DNA of 64,000 nt. It comes from Bufo bufo. Lineage: Eukaryota > Chordata > Amphibia > Anura > Bufonidae. Positions 1-11,925 of this stretch are shown here, in pieces (position 1 is the first letter of the stretch; each line of letters starts with the position of its first letter). The position numbers were made by a program, and so were the translations under genes. Under the pieces are notes generated by a model. That model saw only the letters and a list, made by a program, of their open reading frames with translations, made no database searches and had not been told where the DNA came from. The stretch lies in assembly GCF_905171765.1 (NCBI RefSeq), contig NC_053392.1:412352299-412416298 (forward strand), written 5' to 3'.

Positions 1-360
1 CGTCTGAATGAAGCCTTACAGGGGCATGATCAATGACTGTGGTGATCACCCCATATAGACTCCCTGATCACCCCCCTGTCATTGATTACCCCCCTGTAAA
101 GCTCCATTCAGATGTCCGCATGATTTTTACGGATGCACTGATAGATGGATCGGATCCGCAAAACGCATCCGGACGTCTGAATGAAGCCTTACAGGGGCAT
201 GATCAATGACTGTGGTTATCACCCCATATAGACTCCCTGATCACCCCCCTGTCATTGATCACCCCCCTGTCATTGATCACCCCCCTGTCATTGATCACTC
301 CCCCTGTCATTGATCACCCCCCCTGTCATTGATCACCCCTCTGTAAGGCTCCATTCAGAC
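1..360. repeat. short tandem repeat block (about 20-bp units)
   Basis: Units of the form CATTGATCACCCCCCTGT recur several times between 236 and 345, and a longer block beginning GAAGCCTTACAGGGGCATG occurs twice (about 12 and 184). A 72-bp palindrome of a MITE family sits between the two blocks. No coding potential is visible. This may be the left part of the larger element that follows, since no clear boundary is seen at 360. Confidence 0.7.
112..183. mobile_element. short palindromic MITE-like copy
   Basis: The ends CCATTCAGATGTCCG and CGGACGTCTGAATG are near-perfect inverted repeats. The same terminal sequence bounds a longer copy at 56075-56380, so this looks like a deletion derivative or solo hairpin of that family. 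No target duplication could be assigned. Confidence 0.5.
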
Positions 361-3300
361 ATTTTTTTGGCCCAAGTTAGCAGAATTTTTTTTTTTTTTT
401 TCTTACAAAGTCTCATATTCCACTAACTTGTGTCAAAAAATAAAATCTCACATGAACTCACCATACCCCTCACGGAATCCAAATGCGTAAAATTTTTTAG
501 ACATTTATATTCCAGACTTCTTCTCACGCTTTAGGGCCCCTAGAATGCCAGGGCAGTATAAATACCCCACATGTGACCCCATTTCGGAAAGAAGACACCC
601 CCAGGTATTCCATGAGGGGCATATTGAGTCCATGAAAGATTGAAATTTTTGTCCCAAGTTAGCGGAACGGGAGACTTTGTGAGAAAAAAATTAAAAATAT
701 CAATTTCCGCTAACTTGTGCCAAAAAAAAAAAATTTCTATGAACTCGCCATGCCCCTCATTGAATACCTTGGGGTGTCTTCTTTCCAAAATGGGGTCACA
801 TGTGGGGTATTTATACTGCCCTGGCATTCTAGGGGCCCCAAAGCGTGAGAAGAAGTCTGGTATCCAAATGTCTAAAAATGCCCTCCTAAAAGGAATTTGG
901 GCACCTTTGCGCATCTAGGCTGCAAAAAAGTGTCACACATCTGGTATCGCCGTACTCAGGAGAGGTTGGGGAATGTGTTTTGTGGTGTCATTTTACATAT
1001 ACCCATGCTGGGTGAGATAAATATCTTGATCAAATGCCAACTTTGTATAAAAAAATGGGAAAAGTTGTCTTTTGCCAAGATATTTCTCTCACCCAGCAAG
1101 GGTATATGTAAAATGACACCCCAAAACACATTCCCCACCTTCTCCTGAGTACGGAGATACCACATGTGTGACACTTTTTTGCAGCCTAGGTGGGCAAAGG
1201 GGCCCATATTCCAAAGAGCACCTTTAGGATTTCACAGGTCATTTACCTACTTACCACACATTAGGGCCCCTGGAAAATGCCAGGGCAGTATAACTACCCC
1301 ACAAGTGACCCCATTTTGGAAAGAAGACACCCCAAGGTATTCTGTGAGGGGCATGGCGAGTTCCTAGAATTTTTTATTTTTTGTCACAAGTTAGTGGAAA
1401 ATGCAGATTTTTTATTTTTTATTTTTTTTCATACAAAGTCTCATATTCCACTAACTTGTGACAAAAAATAAAAACTTCCATGAACTCACTATGCCCATCA
1501 GCGAATACCTTGGGGTCTCTTCTTTCCAAAATGGGGTCACTTGTGGGGTAGGTATACTGCCCTGGCATTCTAGGGGCCCAAATGTGTGGTAAGGAGTTTG
1601 AAATCAAATTCTGTAAAAAATGACCTGTGAAATCCAAAAGGTGCTCTTTGGAATATGGGCCCCTTTGCCCACCTAGGCTGCAAAAAAGTGTCACACATCT
1701 GGTATCTCCGTACTCAGGAGAAGTTGGGGAATGTGTTTTGGGGTGTCATTTTACATATACCCATGCTGGGTGAGAGAAATATCTTGTCAAAAGACAACTT
1801 TTCCCATTTTTTTATACAAAGTTGGCATTTGACCAAGATATTTATCTCACCCAGCATGGGTATATGTAAAAAGACACCCCAAAACACATTCCTCAACTTC
1901 TCCTGAATACAGAGATACCAGATGTGTGACACTTTTTTGCAGCCTAGGTGGGCAAAGGGGCCCATATTCCAAAGAGCACCTTTCGGATTTCACAGGTCAT
2001 TTTTTACAGAATTTGATTTCAAACTCCTTACCACACATTTGGGCCCCTAGAATGCCAGGGCAGTATAACTACCCCACAAGTGACCCAATTTTGGAAAGAA
2101 GAGACCCCAAGGTATTCGCTGATGGGCATAGTGAGTTCATGGAAGTTTTTATTTTTTGTCACAAGTTAGTGGAATATGAGACTTTGTATGAAAAAAAAAA
2201 AAAAAAAAATCATCATTTTCCACTAACTTGTGACAAAAAATAAAAAATTCTAGGAACTTGCCATGCCCCTCACGGAATACCTTGGGGTGTCTTCTTTCCA
2301 AAATGGGGTCACTTGTGGGGTAGTTATACTGCCCTGGCATTCTAGGGGCCCAAATGTGTGGTAAGGTGTTTGAAATCAAATTCTGTAAAAAATGACCTGT
2401 GAAATCCGAAAGGTGCTCTTTGGAATATGGGCCCCTTTGCCCACCTAGGCTGCAAAAAAGTGTCACACATCTGGTATCTCCGTACTCAGGAGAAGTTGGG
2501 GAATGTGTTTTGGGGTGTCATTTTACATATACCCATGCTGGGTGAGAGAAATATCTTGGCAAAAGACAACTTTTCCCATTTTTTTATACAAAGTTGGCAT
2601 TTGACCAAGATATTTATCTCACCCAGCATGGGTATATGTAAAAAGACACCCCAAAACACATTCCTCAACTTCTCCTGAATACAGAGATACCAGATGTGTG
2701 ACACTTTTTTGCAGCCTAGGTGGGCAAAGGGGCCCATATTCCAAAGAGCACCTTTCGGATTTTACTCGTCATTTTTTACAGAATTTGATTTCAAACTCCT
2801 TACCACACATTTGGGCCCCTAGAATGCCAGGGCAGTATAACTACCCCACAAGTGACCCCATTTTGGAAAGAAGAGACCCCAAGGTATTCGCTGATGGGCA
2901 TAGTGAGTTCATAGAACTTTTTATTTTTTGTCACAAGTTAGTGGAATATGAGACTTTGTAAGAAAAAAAAAAAAAAAAAAAAATCATCATTTTCCGCTAA
3001 CTTGTGACAAAAAATAAAAAGTTCTATGAACTCACTATGCCCATCAGCGAATACCTTAGGGTGTGTACTTTCCGAAATGGGGTCATTTGTGGGGTATTTG
3101 CACTGTCTGGGCATTGTAGAACCTCAGGAAACATGACAGGTGCTCAGAAAGTCAGAGCTGCTTCAAAAAGCGGAAATTCACATTTTTGTACCATAGTTTG
3201 TAAACGCTATAACTTTTACCCAAACCATTTTTTTTTTACCCAAACATTTTTTTTTTATCAAAGACATGTAGAACAATAAATTTAGAGCAAAATTTCTATA

Positions 3301-3580
3301 TGGATCTCGTTTTTTTTGCAAAATTTTGCAACTGAAAGTGAAAAATGTCATTTTTTTGCAAAAAAATCGTTAAATTTCGATTAATAACAAAAAAAGTAAA
3401 AATGTCAGCAGCAATGAAATACCACCAAATGAAAGCTCTATTAGTGAGAAGAAAAGGAGGTAAAATTCATTTGGGTGGTAAGTTGCATGACCGAGCAATA
3501 AACGGTGAAAGTAGTGTAGGTCAGAAGTGTAAAAAGTGGCCTGGTCTTTCAGGGTGTTTAAGCACTGGGGGCTGAGGTGG
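361..3580. mobile_element. nested-palindrome element ending at TTAA
   Basis: Almost all of this stretch is made of interleaved inverted repeats. The block around CCACAAGTGACCCCATTTTGG alternates orientation, and the block ACCCATGCTGGGTGAGA faces its own reverse complement across a centre at about 1810 and again at about 2582. A direct period of 772 bp relates 1655-1906 to 2427-2678. The right end reads GGGGGCTGAGGTGG followed by TTAA at 3581-3584. TTAA targets are used by piggyBac- and Kolobok-type transposons; the class is inferred from that alone, as no transposase is present. The short open frames inside are by-products of the palindromes. The TTAA lies within the tandem array of the following hAT element, so this element probably inserted there. 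Confidence 0.55.
1450..2990. repeat. two 772-bp direct repeats built from palindromes
   Basis: Matching blocks start at 1655 and 2427 and at 1926 and 2698, in each case 772 bp apart, with only scattered differences. Each unit holds two facing inverted repeats, so a single strand could fold into long hairpins. A(n) and T(n) tracts near 1420, 2190 and 2965 sit at the hairpin tips. Confidence 0.75.
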
Positions 3581-3584
3581 TTAA

Positions 3585-4310
3585 ATACTGCAGTTATATT
3601 TAGGGTTTTAAAAACACAAATTTTTTGAAAGATCATACATTTTGGGTCCTTTGCTGAATTTGTGATAGTCAAATACAAACTTTAAATACTGCAGTTATAT
3701 TCTGGGTTTAAAAAAAAAAACACCAATTTTTTGCAAGACCCTACATCTGTGGCCTTTGCTGCATTTGTCACAGTGAAATACAAGCTTTAAATACTGCAAT
3801 TATATTCTGGGTTTTAAAAAAAACACCCATTTTGGGCAAGATAATAAATTTGCGGCCTTTGCTGCATTTCTGACAGTCAATTACAAGCGTTATATACCGC
3901 TGTTATATTCCGGTATTAAAAAAACACCCATTTTGAGCAAGATAATAAATTTGCGGCCTTTGCTGCATTTGTGACAGTCAAATACAAATTTTTAATACTG
4001 CTGTTATATTCTGGGCTTAAAAAAACACCCATTTTGGGCAAGACCCTACATTTGGGGCCTTTGCTGCATTTGTCACAGTCAAATACAACCAGTCTATACT
4101 GCAGTTACATTGTTGGTTGACAAATAAAAAAAATTTGGGACCGTGAAGAAATTGTATAAAATTTGCCTGTCACACTGTTGTGTGCCCTCAAGAAATTTTG
4201 CCTCTTTATGACACCGGCACTGCCTTCCTCTCAGTGAACAAAATTTTTGACTATTGGCGGTTACATTGTCGCCTGACATAAACCATCTGTTAGTTTGGTG
4301 GGTAAACGCA
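3585..4310 (+). repeat. 5' tandem array of hAT-1 (about 100-bp units)
   Basis: Six or so degenerate units begin with TTTAAATACTGCAGTTATATT and contain GGCCTTTGCTGCATTTGT. The array stops just before the start codon of the decayed hAT transposase at 4315. The same arrangement, a tandem array directly upstream of a transposase start, is seen in the 11.4-kb hAT element downstream, but the unit sequence is different. Confidence 0.75.
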
Positions 4311-4314
4311 AAGA

Positions 4315-7181
4315 ATGAGGAGAGCGTCAAATAAGGGACGTGGGCCCAGTCGTGGTGCTGCTGGTGGAGCTCCTGTTGCAGGGAGAGGACGTGAACGATC
4401 TGTACCAGCTACAAGAACAAGTGAAACACCTGCCTCAGGTGCGAGTAGGCGACAGAACCTTCAGCGTTATTTGGTAGGGCCTAATGCGGCTTTACGAATG
4501 GTGAGGCCAGAACAAGTACAGGCGATAGTAGATTAGGTGGCTGACAGTGCCTCCAGTTCCTTCGAATTGTCTCCCACCCAGTCTCCTGTTGAAAGATCAG
4601 AGTTGGCACCTGCAGCCCATGGCCATCAGTCTTTCACCTCACCCCCTTACAAATCAGCCAAGCAGTCTGAGCCCCAAGTCCTGGAGCAGTCTCTTTTGCT
4701 TTTTGATGACTCTGCTAGCAGGGTTTCCCAGGTCAATCCAAATAGCCCTGCCCAGAAGTGGAAGAGATTGAGTGCACCGATGCCCAACCACTTATGTTTC
4801 ATGATGAGTACATGGGAGGACCACTGCAGCATGTCTCGGATGATGACGAAACACAGGTGCCAACTGCTGTGCCGACAAGGAGTGCAGGGGTGAAGACTGG
4901 GTGGAAGATGATGTGGAGGACGATGAGATACTAGACCCCACATGGAATCAAGGTCATGCGAGTGACCTGTGTAGTTCGAAGGAAGAGGCAGTGGTCGTAC
5001 AGAGCCACCAGCACAGCAGAAGAGGGAGCAGGGTGCCAAAGTGGAGCGGCCATCCCCTAGACAGTACGCCTGCTACTGCCCACCGCACCAAGGGACCGAG
5101 CACACCAAAGCCAGCTCCAAGGAGTTCCCTGGCGTGGCAGTTCGTCAGACAATGTGCTGACGACAAGACACGAGTGGTTTGCACGCTGTGCAATCAGAGC
5201 CTGAAGCGAGGCATAAACGTCCTCAACCTGAGCACAACCTGCATGACCAGGCATCTAAGTGAAAGCACGAGCTGCAGCGGAGTAGACACCCCAAAAACAA
5301 AGAAAGGTCTCTGGTTCCTCCTGCTTCCTCTTCTGCTGCAGTCTCGGCCTCTTCATCCACATCTGGGAGGTTACAGTGGCACCTGCCACCCCACAAACAG
5401 AGGATCTGCCAGCAACGCCACAACCTGGGTAACCAATCATCTCCACAATGTCCCATGGAAGCGTTCAACTCTGTATCTCCCAAACACTAAATCGAAATTG
5501 GAAGTACCCCCCTACCCACCTGCGATCCCTGCCCCTGAATTCCAGCATTCAACACAGCTCGGGGTAAACAACAGCAGGCAGTTTTAAAACGTATCTGTTT
5601 GGGGGACAAGTCCCACACCGCACAGAAGCTGTGGACAGGCATGGGACAACAGACCAATGAGTGGTTGGTGCCAGTGAGCCTCAAGCCCAGCCTGGTGGTG
5701 TGCGATAATGGGCGAAATCTCGTAGCAGCTCTAGGCCTAGCCGGTTTGAAGCACATCCCTTTCCTCGCGCATAGGCTAAATTTGGTGCTGCAGAAATTCC
5801 TTAAAAATTACCCCGATAAGTCAGAGCTGCTGCAGAAAGTGCAGGCTGTCTGTGCGGGCTTTCGGCGTTCTCACCCTGCTGCTGCTCGCCTGTCAGCGCT
5901 GCAGCTTAACTTCGGCCTTCCCGCTCACCGCCTCATATGCGACGTGCCCACAAGGTGGAACTTTACCTTGCACATGCTGGCCAGACTGTGCGAGCAACAG
6001 CAGGTGATAGTGGAGTTTCAGCTGCAGCACGCACAGGTGAGTCGCTCTGCGGAACAGCACCACTTCACCACCAATGAGTGGGACTCCACGTGAGACCTGT
6101 GTGCCTTGTTGCGCTGTTTCGAGTACTCCACCAACATGGCCAGTGCCGATGACGCCGTTCTCAGCGTTACTATCCCACTTCTATGCCTCCTTGAAAAAAC
6201 GCTTCGGGCGATGATGGAAGAGGATGTGGCACAGGAGGGGGAGGGATCATTTCCAAGGGTTTTAGGCCAGTCATTCACAAGTGGCTCCGAGGGTGGGTTC
6301 CTGCACCCAAATATGCCAGGGCACAGTTCTGGAGGATGACGAGGTGGAGGATGAGAAGGAACTGTGTTCCCAGCAGGGTGGCACCCAAACCAGCTCATGG
6401 CCATCACTGGTGCGTGGCTGGGGAGGATACAGAGGACACAGATGATACACCTCCCACAGAAGACAGCTTGTTGTTTCCTCTGGGCAGCCTGGCACACATG
6501 AGCAATAAAATGCTGCAGTGTCTCCGCAACGACCGCCGAGTTGGCCACATTCCAACTTGTGCTGATTACTGGGTGGCCACGCTGCTGGATCTCCGTTACA
6601 AGGACAACGTACCGTCCTTAATTCCGTCACTGGAGCGGGATCGAAAGATGCGCGAGTATAAGAGCACGCTGGTAGATGCGCTACTGATGGCATTCCCACC
6701 TGACAGCGGGGGCACAGTTGAAGCACAAGGCAAAGGCAGAAGAGGAGGAAGAGGTCGCAAATGCAGCTGGGGCACCGCCAGCACCTCAGAAGGCATGGCC
6801 GAAATGTGGAAAAGCTTTGTCAGCACGCCATAACAACCAGCACCAACAGCTGATATGGAAAGTCTTAGCAGGAGGCAGCATTTCAGCAACATGTTGGAGC
6901 AATAAATGTGCACACGCCTACACGTACTGAATGACGGGTATGCCCCCTTCAACTTCTGGGTATCCAAATTGGGCACATGGCCTAAGCTTGCCCTTTACGC
7001 CTTGGAGGTGCTGGCCTACCCTGCAGCCAGTGTATTGTCTGAAACTGTGTTTAGCACGGCAGGGGGCGTTATCATAGACAAGAGCAGCCACCTGTCCACA
7101 GCCAATGTGGACAAGCACACATTCATTAAAATGAACCAGGCATGGATCCCACAGGACTTGTCCATACCTTGTGCAGAATAG
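4315..7181 (+). pseudogene. hAT transposase with BED zinc finger (hAT-1), decayed
   Basis: The reading frame aligns along its length with the better-preserved hAT-2 transposase at 45086-48507. The start (MRRAS then a Gly/Arg-rich stretch) matches hAT-2. The BED-type zinc finger is visible near 5140-5260 (VVCTLC, then TRHL). The second catalytic-aspartate region reads VVCDNG near 5700, and the C-terminal dimerisation domain ends at 7181 (LSTANVDKHTFIKMNQAW). A tryptophan codon has become TAG at 4534-4536, there are several frameshifts (near 4750, 4895, 5590 and 6340), and the block holding the first catalytic aspartate (about 450 bp in hAT-2) is deleted near 5570. It cannot encode an active transposase. 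The 5' terminal repeat is not in the window, probably displaced by the TTAA element to its left. Confidence 0.88.
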
Positions 7182-7815
7182 ACATTTATACTGGCCTTAC
7201 CCATCCATCGTTATACTACAGCGCATTTGCTCATTGTTGTATTTTTGATATTTCCCACTCTTCTAAAAGCAAAAACCAATGCTGGCTACCTCGTCCTCCT
7301 CCACCGCCGCTTCCACCTACACCACTAAGTCCACCACCTCCTCAACCTCCTACTCCATATGGACCTCCACCTAATTTTTGTAAAATCATCTGTTCAATTG
7401 GTGGGTGAGATGAACACAGTTTTGCCGTGAATAAACCCCTGCTCTGCATAGTTGACAGGGCCCAAAAATTGGAAAAATCGTCTGTTTCGTTGGTGGGTGA
7501 CATTAACCCATTTTTTGCCGATGAAAAACCCCTGCTCTGCATAGGTGAAAGGGACTTAAATTTCTAAAATTCGTCTTAATTGACGCGCGCCACCCTGCTT
7601 TCATTCGATCCTTCCGCTTTAAAAACTTGTGCTACATTTCCGCTCGATCATATTGAGGCTGTCATTGACCTCCCTTGGATGTGGTATCCCTTTCTCATGC
7701 TCCCTCTCCGGCCTGGAACCCTGATTCCCCGTTACCCGTGATCACCATGGTAGGCGCATAAAAGAACATCGAAAGTTGATAGAGAAGATATCCAATTGGA
7801 TCTTGGACATCACGG
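7182..7815 (+). other. 3' flank of hAT-1 transposase
   Basis: This non-coding tail has a pyrimidine/proline-codon-like CCTCC stretch (7288-7370). It also has two copies of a roughly 100-bp unit containing TTGGTGGGTGA and CCCCTGCTCTGCATAG (about 7398-7455 and 7490-7545), which may be the remains of a 3' array. Nothing else is recognisable. Confidence 0.5.
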
Positions 7816-8690
7816 GGACGTGCAACATGGTGGAGCAGTATATGTGCACACGCCTACACATACTGACTAATGGGTCTGCGCCCCTTCAACTTCTGGGTCT
7901 CCAAATTGGGCACATGGCCTGAGCTTGCCCTTTACACCTTGGAGGTGCTGGCCTGCCCTGCAGCCAGTTGTCACGAGGGTGTCAAGAGCCACGTCTGACT
8001 CCGTTATACCCGGTGTCAGGAAGTCGCAGCGGGTGGCTGCGCGCTCTATGTCTAAAGATAGTGCTGTTTCTTAATGGTAGCTTTCTGGGTTTGCCTTGCA
8101 ATCCTTTTTGGCTCACTCAGGGATCCGTAGCTTCTTCTCCTCAGCTGTTTCTTGTCCAGCACTCCCAACCTCCTTATATTCCCCTCTCCCACTTCTCTGG
8201 TTGCCAGATATAGAGCTTCCTGCCTGGACTTCTATACTGACCCACTGGAGCTGTGTAGCTGTGATTTCTGGTTGTTGTTCCAGAGCGTTACCCTCCGGAT
8301 TCTTGTTGGGCTTTTGTTGTCCGCTGTTGTCGCCCACCTGGGATTATATGTTTTGTCTGTATTGTCTGTCCTCTCCTTGGTGTTTTCCTTTAGTCTTAGT
8401 GGTGAGGACTAGTATTCACTACTTAGGGCTCATCTTAGGGAAAGCCAGGGTTTTAGGCACGTGATCGGCGTACGGGTGAGGAACTCGTCTAGGGACGTCA
8501 GGGCAGTCAGGTGCCAGCCTCAAGGTGAGTTAGGGGTCACCACCTTTCCCTCTCCCTTGGACAGGGACTACCCATTTCCCTCCCTTTGCGTCACGTATGT
8601 GATCGGCACGCCGGTCATGATACCAGTGTATTGTCTGAACGTTTGTTTAGCACGGCTGGAGGGGGTTATCACAGGTTATTTTTCCCAATG
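7816..8690 (+). pseudogene. second hAT transposase C-terminal fragment, split by a solo LTR
   Basis: The sequence from 7816 repeats the hAT C-terminal coding region (LHILT, then the codons for LEVLACPAAS) and resumes after the insertion at 8628 with the codons for VLSERLFSTAGG. It is interrupted exactly at the PAAS/VLSE boundary by the LTR at 7969-8622. It is a different copy from hAT-1 and shares the 3' end that closes at 9044. Confidence 0.8.
7969..8622 (+). mobile_element. solo LTR (Ty3-like), 654 bp
   Basis: The insert starts TGTCACGAGGG and ends CCGGTCATGATA, flanked by a 5-bp duplication CCAGT (7964-7968 and 8623-8627) within the hAT coding sequence. Its general form, with a start TGTCA and an end close to CGTGACA, resembles the chromovirus LTR at 57608. 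The terminal TA in place of CA is a point change. No internal retroelement sequence is present, so this is a solo LTR left by LTR-LTR recombination. Strand is assigned by that resemblance. Confidence 0.75.
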
Positions 8691-9044
8691 TTTTTAAAAT
8701 AAAAAACAAAAAAAACAAAAACCAGTGTTGGCTACCTCCTCCGCTTCCACCTACTCTGCCACATCCACCGCCTCCTCAACCTCCTACTCCATATGGACCT
8801 CGTACTCCTAGATCAAGATTATTATTTTTAATTTTTACGTATTTTATGTTATTTTAAATCATTTCCCTATCCACATTTGCCATTTGCAGCTCTCTAGCCC
8901 TTTCCATTACTTTTTTAGAGCCATTTTAGTGCTCAAAAGTTTGGGGCCCCATTGACTTCAATGGGGTTCGGGTTCGGGGTCAAGTTCTTGTGAAGTTCGG
9001 CCAAACCCGTCGAACCTGAACATCCAGGTGTCCGCTCAACTCTA
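8691..9044 (+). mobile_element. hAT 3' end with terminal inverted repeat
   Basis: The tail ends TCCGCTCAACTCTA at 9044, the reverse complement of TAGAGTTGAGCGGA, which matches the 3' terminus of hAT-2 (TAGAGTTGAGCGAAC). It is preceded by GGGTTCGGGTTCGGGG and AAGTTCGGCC motifs, also shared with hAT-2. A CCTCCT-rich pyrimidine stretch lies at 8740-8800. Confidence 0.8.
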
Positions 9045-9049
9045 AATCT

Positions 9050-9925
9050 GGACGTGTATTAGTGGCACAAAAAAAAAAGTATTTGCCGTTGTGTGGTGAA
9101 GTGAGAAAATTACAGCCCTTATTGGTGTGTATTAGTGGCAAAAATATATATATATTTGCCGTTCAGCGGTGCAGTTATATGTTCTAAAGCCCTTTTTGGC
9201 ATGTATAAGTTGAAAAAATAAGGGGCTTTTTGCTCTTCAGCAGTGCAATTATATGTCCTAAAGCCCTTTTTGGCATGTAATAGTGGCAAAAAATATATAT
9301 TATTTGCCGTTCAGTGGTGCAGTTATATGTTCTAAAGCATTTTGTGGCGTGTATTTGTGGCAAAAGAAAAATATATTTGCCGTTCAGCGGTGAAGTTCCA
9401 TTGTACTACAGCCATTTACAAGGTGTATTAATATGATAGATGCGTACGTCTTATTAGCTGTTCTGCGGTGAATTGTGATTGCTATATTTATTTTTTGGGG
9501 GTGTATTAATAGGAAAAAGAATGCATCTTATTAGCCGGTCTGCAGTGAACCGACCTTGTTATACTGCCATTGTTGGGGTGTATTAATGGGAAAATAAGTA
9601 AGTGTTATTAGCTGTTCTGTGGTGAAATGACATTGTTATTCAGTGGTGAAATTTGTTTGTGATACAGCCTTTTTTGGGAAAATTGATGGGTGATTGTAAA
9701 CTTCCTTTTGCTGTATGGACCAAATTACGTAGATTTGCCATTCAGTGGGGAAATTTTATTGTGAGACAGACATTTTTGGGAAAATATATGGTTGATTGTA
9801 AACTTCCTTTTGCTGTATGGACCGAATTATGTTGATTAGCCATTCAGTGGTGAATTTTTTTTGGGAAAATTGATGGGCGATTGTAGACCACTTTTTGCTC
9901 CTTTTGCAATCGCTAGCTATAACTA
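9050..9925 (+). repeat. tandem array (about 90-bp units) of another hAT element
   Basis: Units contain GTGTATTAGTGGCAAAAA, ATATATTTGCCGTTCAG and GTGCAGTTATATGTTCTAAAG. They degenerate toward the right, where the unit core becomes GCCATTCAGTGGTGAA. The array resumes after a solo LTR (10200-10320 and 11530-11920), so the LTR split it. A hAT transposase fragment follows at 9930. Confidence 0.8.
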
Positions 9926-9929
9926 CAGT

Positions 9930-10170
9930 AATGGAAAAAATATGTCCTTTACGGCCCACTGGGTAAATGTGGTTCCTGCCCAGCAACTTGGCCAGGTTAC
10001 GCCGCTTCCGCCTCTACGTTGTCCTGCAACAATGTCAGCCTCTACCACGTCCTCAGCCTCCACTGCAGGGACAAATCACAGTACACCTCCAGCATACCAC
10101 ATGTGCAGGACACAGTGATGTCAGGCTGTTCTACACCTCATTTGCCTGGGCAAACGGAGTCATACAAGGG
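9930..10170 (+). pseudogene. hAT transposase fragment
   Basis: The codons for SFTAHWVNVV near 9945-9975 match the region just after the first catalytic aspartate in hAT-2 (SLTAHWVNVV at about 46630). A serine/threonine-rich low-complexity stretch follows, as in hAT-2. Only about 80 codons survive, embedded in the tandem array. Confidence 0.6.
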
Positions 10171-10325
10171 AGGAACAGCTCTGAGTCCTTCGTCAAGAAA
10201 GTGAATCCTGGCTTTCCACACATATGTATTAGTGGAAAAAGGTCATATATATTTGACGCCTAGCGGTGCAATTCTCAGTTTTAAAGCCCTTTTTTGCTTG
10301 TATTATTGGAAAAAGGAAAAATATC

Positions 10326-11524
10326 TGTGACGAGACCAATCTCGCCACATTGCATTGGAGAAGCCTGGTTGCCCGCCTGCTTCCTTTAGACTATGGCCCC
10401 ATGTTGAAACACTTGATTTTCCCCTGCAAAAACTATGTGAAAGAATTTGGCTCCATGGCAATTGAACTGTATTCGTGTAGTCTGAGTGCCATTCACCTAA
10501 TAATATGCACTCAGACCTGAGCTATCTGGGAATATATTAAATGTCTATGTTTTATGCAATAGCTGCACAGTTAAATATTGTTATGTCTCCTATTGTCTTT
10601 TGCTACCATGTGGCTAATGGAGTTTTGCATCTGCCCTTGGAGATAAATTGGATTACTTCCCAATTGTCTCCAGGACAGAAGACATTGTGTAAAACTGTGT
10701 ATTCTCCTGCCTGTGATAACTACATTAACCCATTGTGTAAGGTAATTGTATCACAGGCAGAGGGGAGGATTTTGTGTGGGAGTGTCTGAGTGTATTGTAC
10801 GGGGTTACTGGTTATTTTACAAAACCCTGTGGGTGGTACTAAGGCCTTGTTCACATCAGCATTCAGCCTTTCCGTTCTCCTGCTCCGTTATAGGAGCAGG
10901 AGAACGGAAAGGACTGTTTCGGCTCATAACTGAGCCGAACGGAGCCTACAGACCCCGTAGACTATAATGGGGTCCGTTAGGTTTCCGCTCAGAAGATGAT
11001 TTTGGAGCGGAGACAAAAGTCCTGCATGCACAACTTTTGTCTCCGCTCCAAAATCATCTTCTGAGCGGAAACCTAACAGACCCCATTATAGTCTATGGGG
11101 GTCTATGGGGTCCGTAGGCTCCGCTCGGCTCAGTTATGTGTCCCGAATCCGTCGTTTCTGTTCTCCTGCTCCTATAACGGAGCAGGAGAACGGAAAGGCT
11201 GAACGCTGATGTGAACAAGGCCTTATGTGTAAGAATGTGTAAATAAGAACAATAAACACACAGCTCTGGCTGACCACTGCTTGACCCTCAACACAGAGCC
11301 TTGTCTCGTTCTTGGGGGGGAGGGGGGGGAGATTTATTGTATGCTGTTCCAGTTGGCTGCTAGGAGTGTAAACCTTTCATATGGTTTTTCCTATTCGGCT
11401 GTATGCAGCATTCATATGGTTTCCAGTTCGGGAGATTGGTGTCTTTAGTAGCTGCCTTTGCATCTGGAAAGGGAATATCTCATAAACGGCTTTTACACCC
11501 TTTTATGCCCGGGGTGCCATTACA
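10326..11524 (+). mobile_element. solo LTR of an endogenous-retrovirus type, with nested MITE
   Basis: It starts TGTGACGAGACC, ends GGTGCCATTACA and is flanked by the 5-bp duplication ATATC (10321-10325 and 11525-11529) in the hAT tandem array. A polyadenylation signal AATAAA lies at about 11251, followed by a G-rich run at 11312-11330. About 380 bp of the length is a MITE (10842-11223), so the original LTR was about 815 bp. No gag, pol or env sequence is attached. An LTR with a related layout lies on the minus strand at 63259-63951. Confidence 0.75.
10842..11223. mobile_element. palindromic MITE inside the LTR
   Basis: Ends AGGCCTTGTTCACATCAGC and its reverse complement are near perfect. 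Inner arms (TCCGTTCTCCTGCTCC and its complement) recur several times, so the element is largely a nested hairpin. TA flanks both ends (10840-10841 and 11224-11225), compatible with a Tc1/mariner-type target, but TA is too short to be decisive. Confidence 0.75.
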
Positions 11525-11529
11525 ATATC

Positions 11530-11925
11530 TTTGCCGCTCAGTCTGATGTGTATTACTGGCGAAATAGAAATATATTCGCCTTTCATTGTTTCACTTATCT
11601 GTAGAAAACTTTTTTGTGTAAAAATATTTAAAAAATTGGGCCTAATTGCCGTTCGGCGGTGCAGTGATATATTTTACAAGCCACTTTGCTGTGTATTAGT
11701 GGCGAAATACAAATATATTCGCCGTTCATAGTTGCAATCATCTATAGAAACGCCTTTTTGTGTAAAAATAGAAGAAAAAAAACTTGGACCTAATTGCCGT
11801 TCAGCAGTACAGTGAGATATTTTACAGCCCACTTTGCCGTGTATTAGTGGCAAAATACAAATATATTCGCCGTTCATAGTTGTACTTGACTGTAGAAAAG
11901 CATTTTGTGTAAAAATTTGTGATGA
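11530..11925 (+). repeat. continuation of the hAT tandem array
   Basis: Units of about 155 bp with TGTGTATTAGTGGC, AATATATTCGCCGTTCA and CTAATTGCCGTTC continue the array interrupted by the LTR at 10326-11524. They are followed at about 11926 by what looks like the start of a different hAT element. Confidence 0.7.

Noticed and set aside
956..2961. Several 83- and 105-codon open frames on both strands
   Set aside because: They are the same palindromic DNA read repeatedly. Near-identical peptides from both strands show a repeat, not genes.
5223..5483. Other antisense frames across the hAT, Ngaro and chromovirus genes
   Set aside because: They mirror GC-rich or repetitive coding sequence on the other strand and show no recognisable domains.
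4315..7181. Domesticated ZBED-type host gene
   Set aside because: Multiple stops, frameshifts and loss of a catalytic block, with a tandem array and transposon termini around it, indicate a dead transposon.
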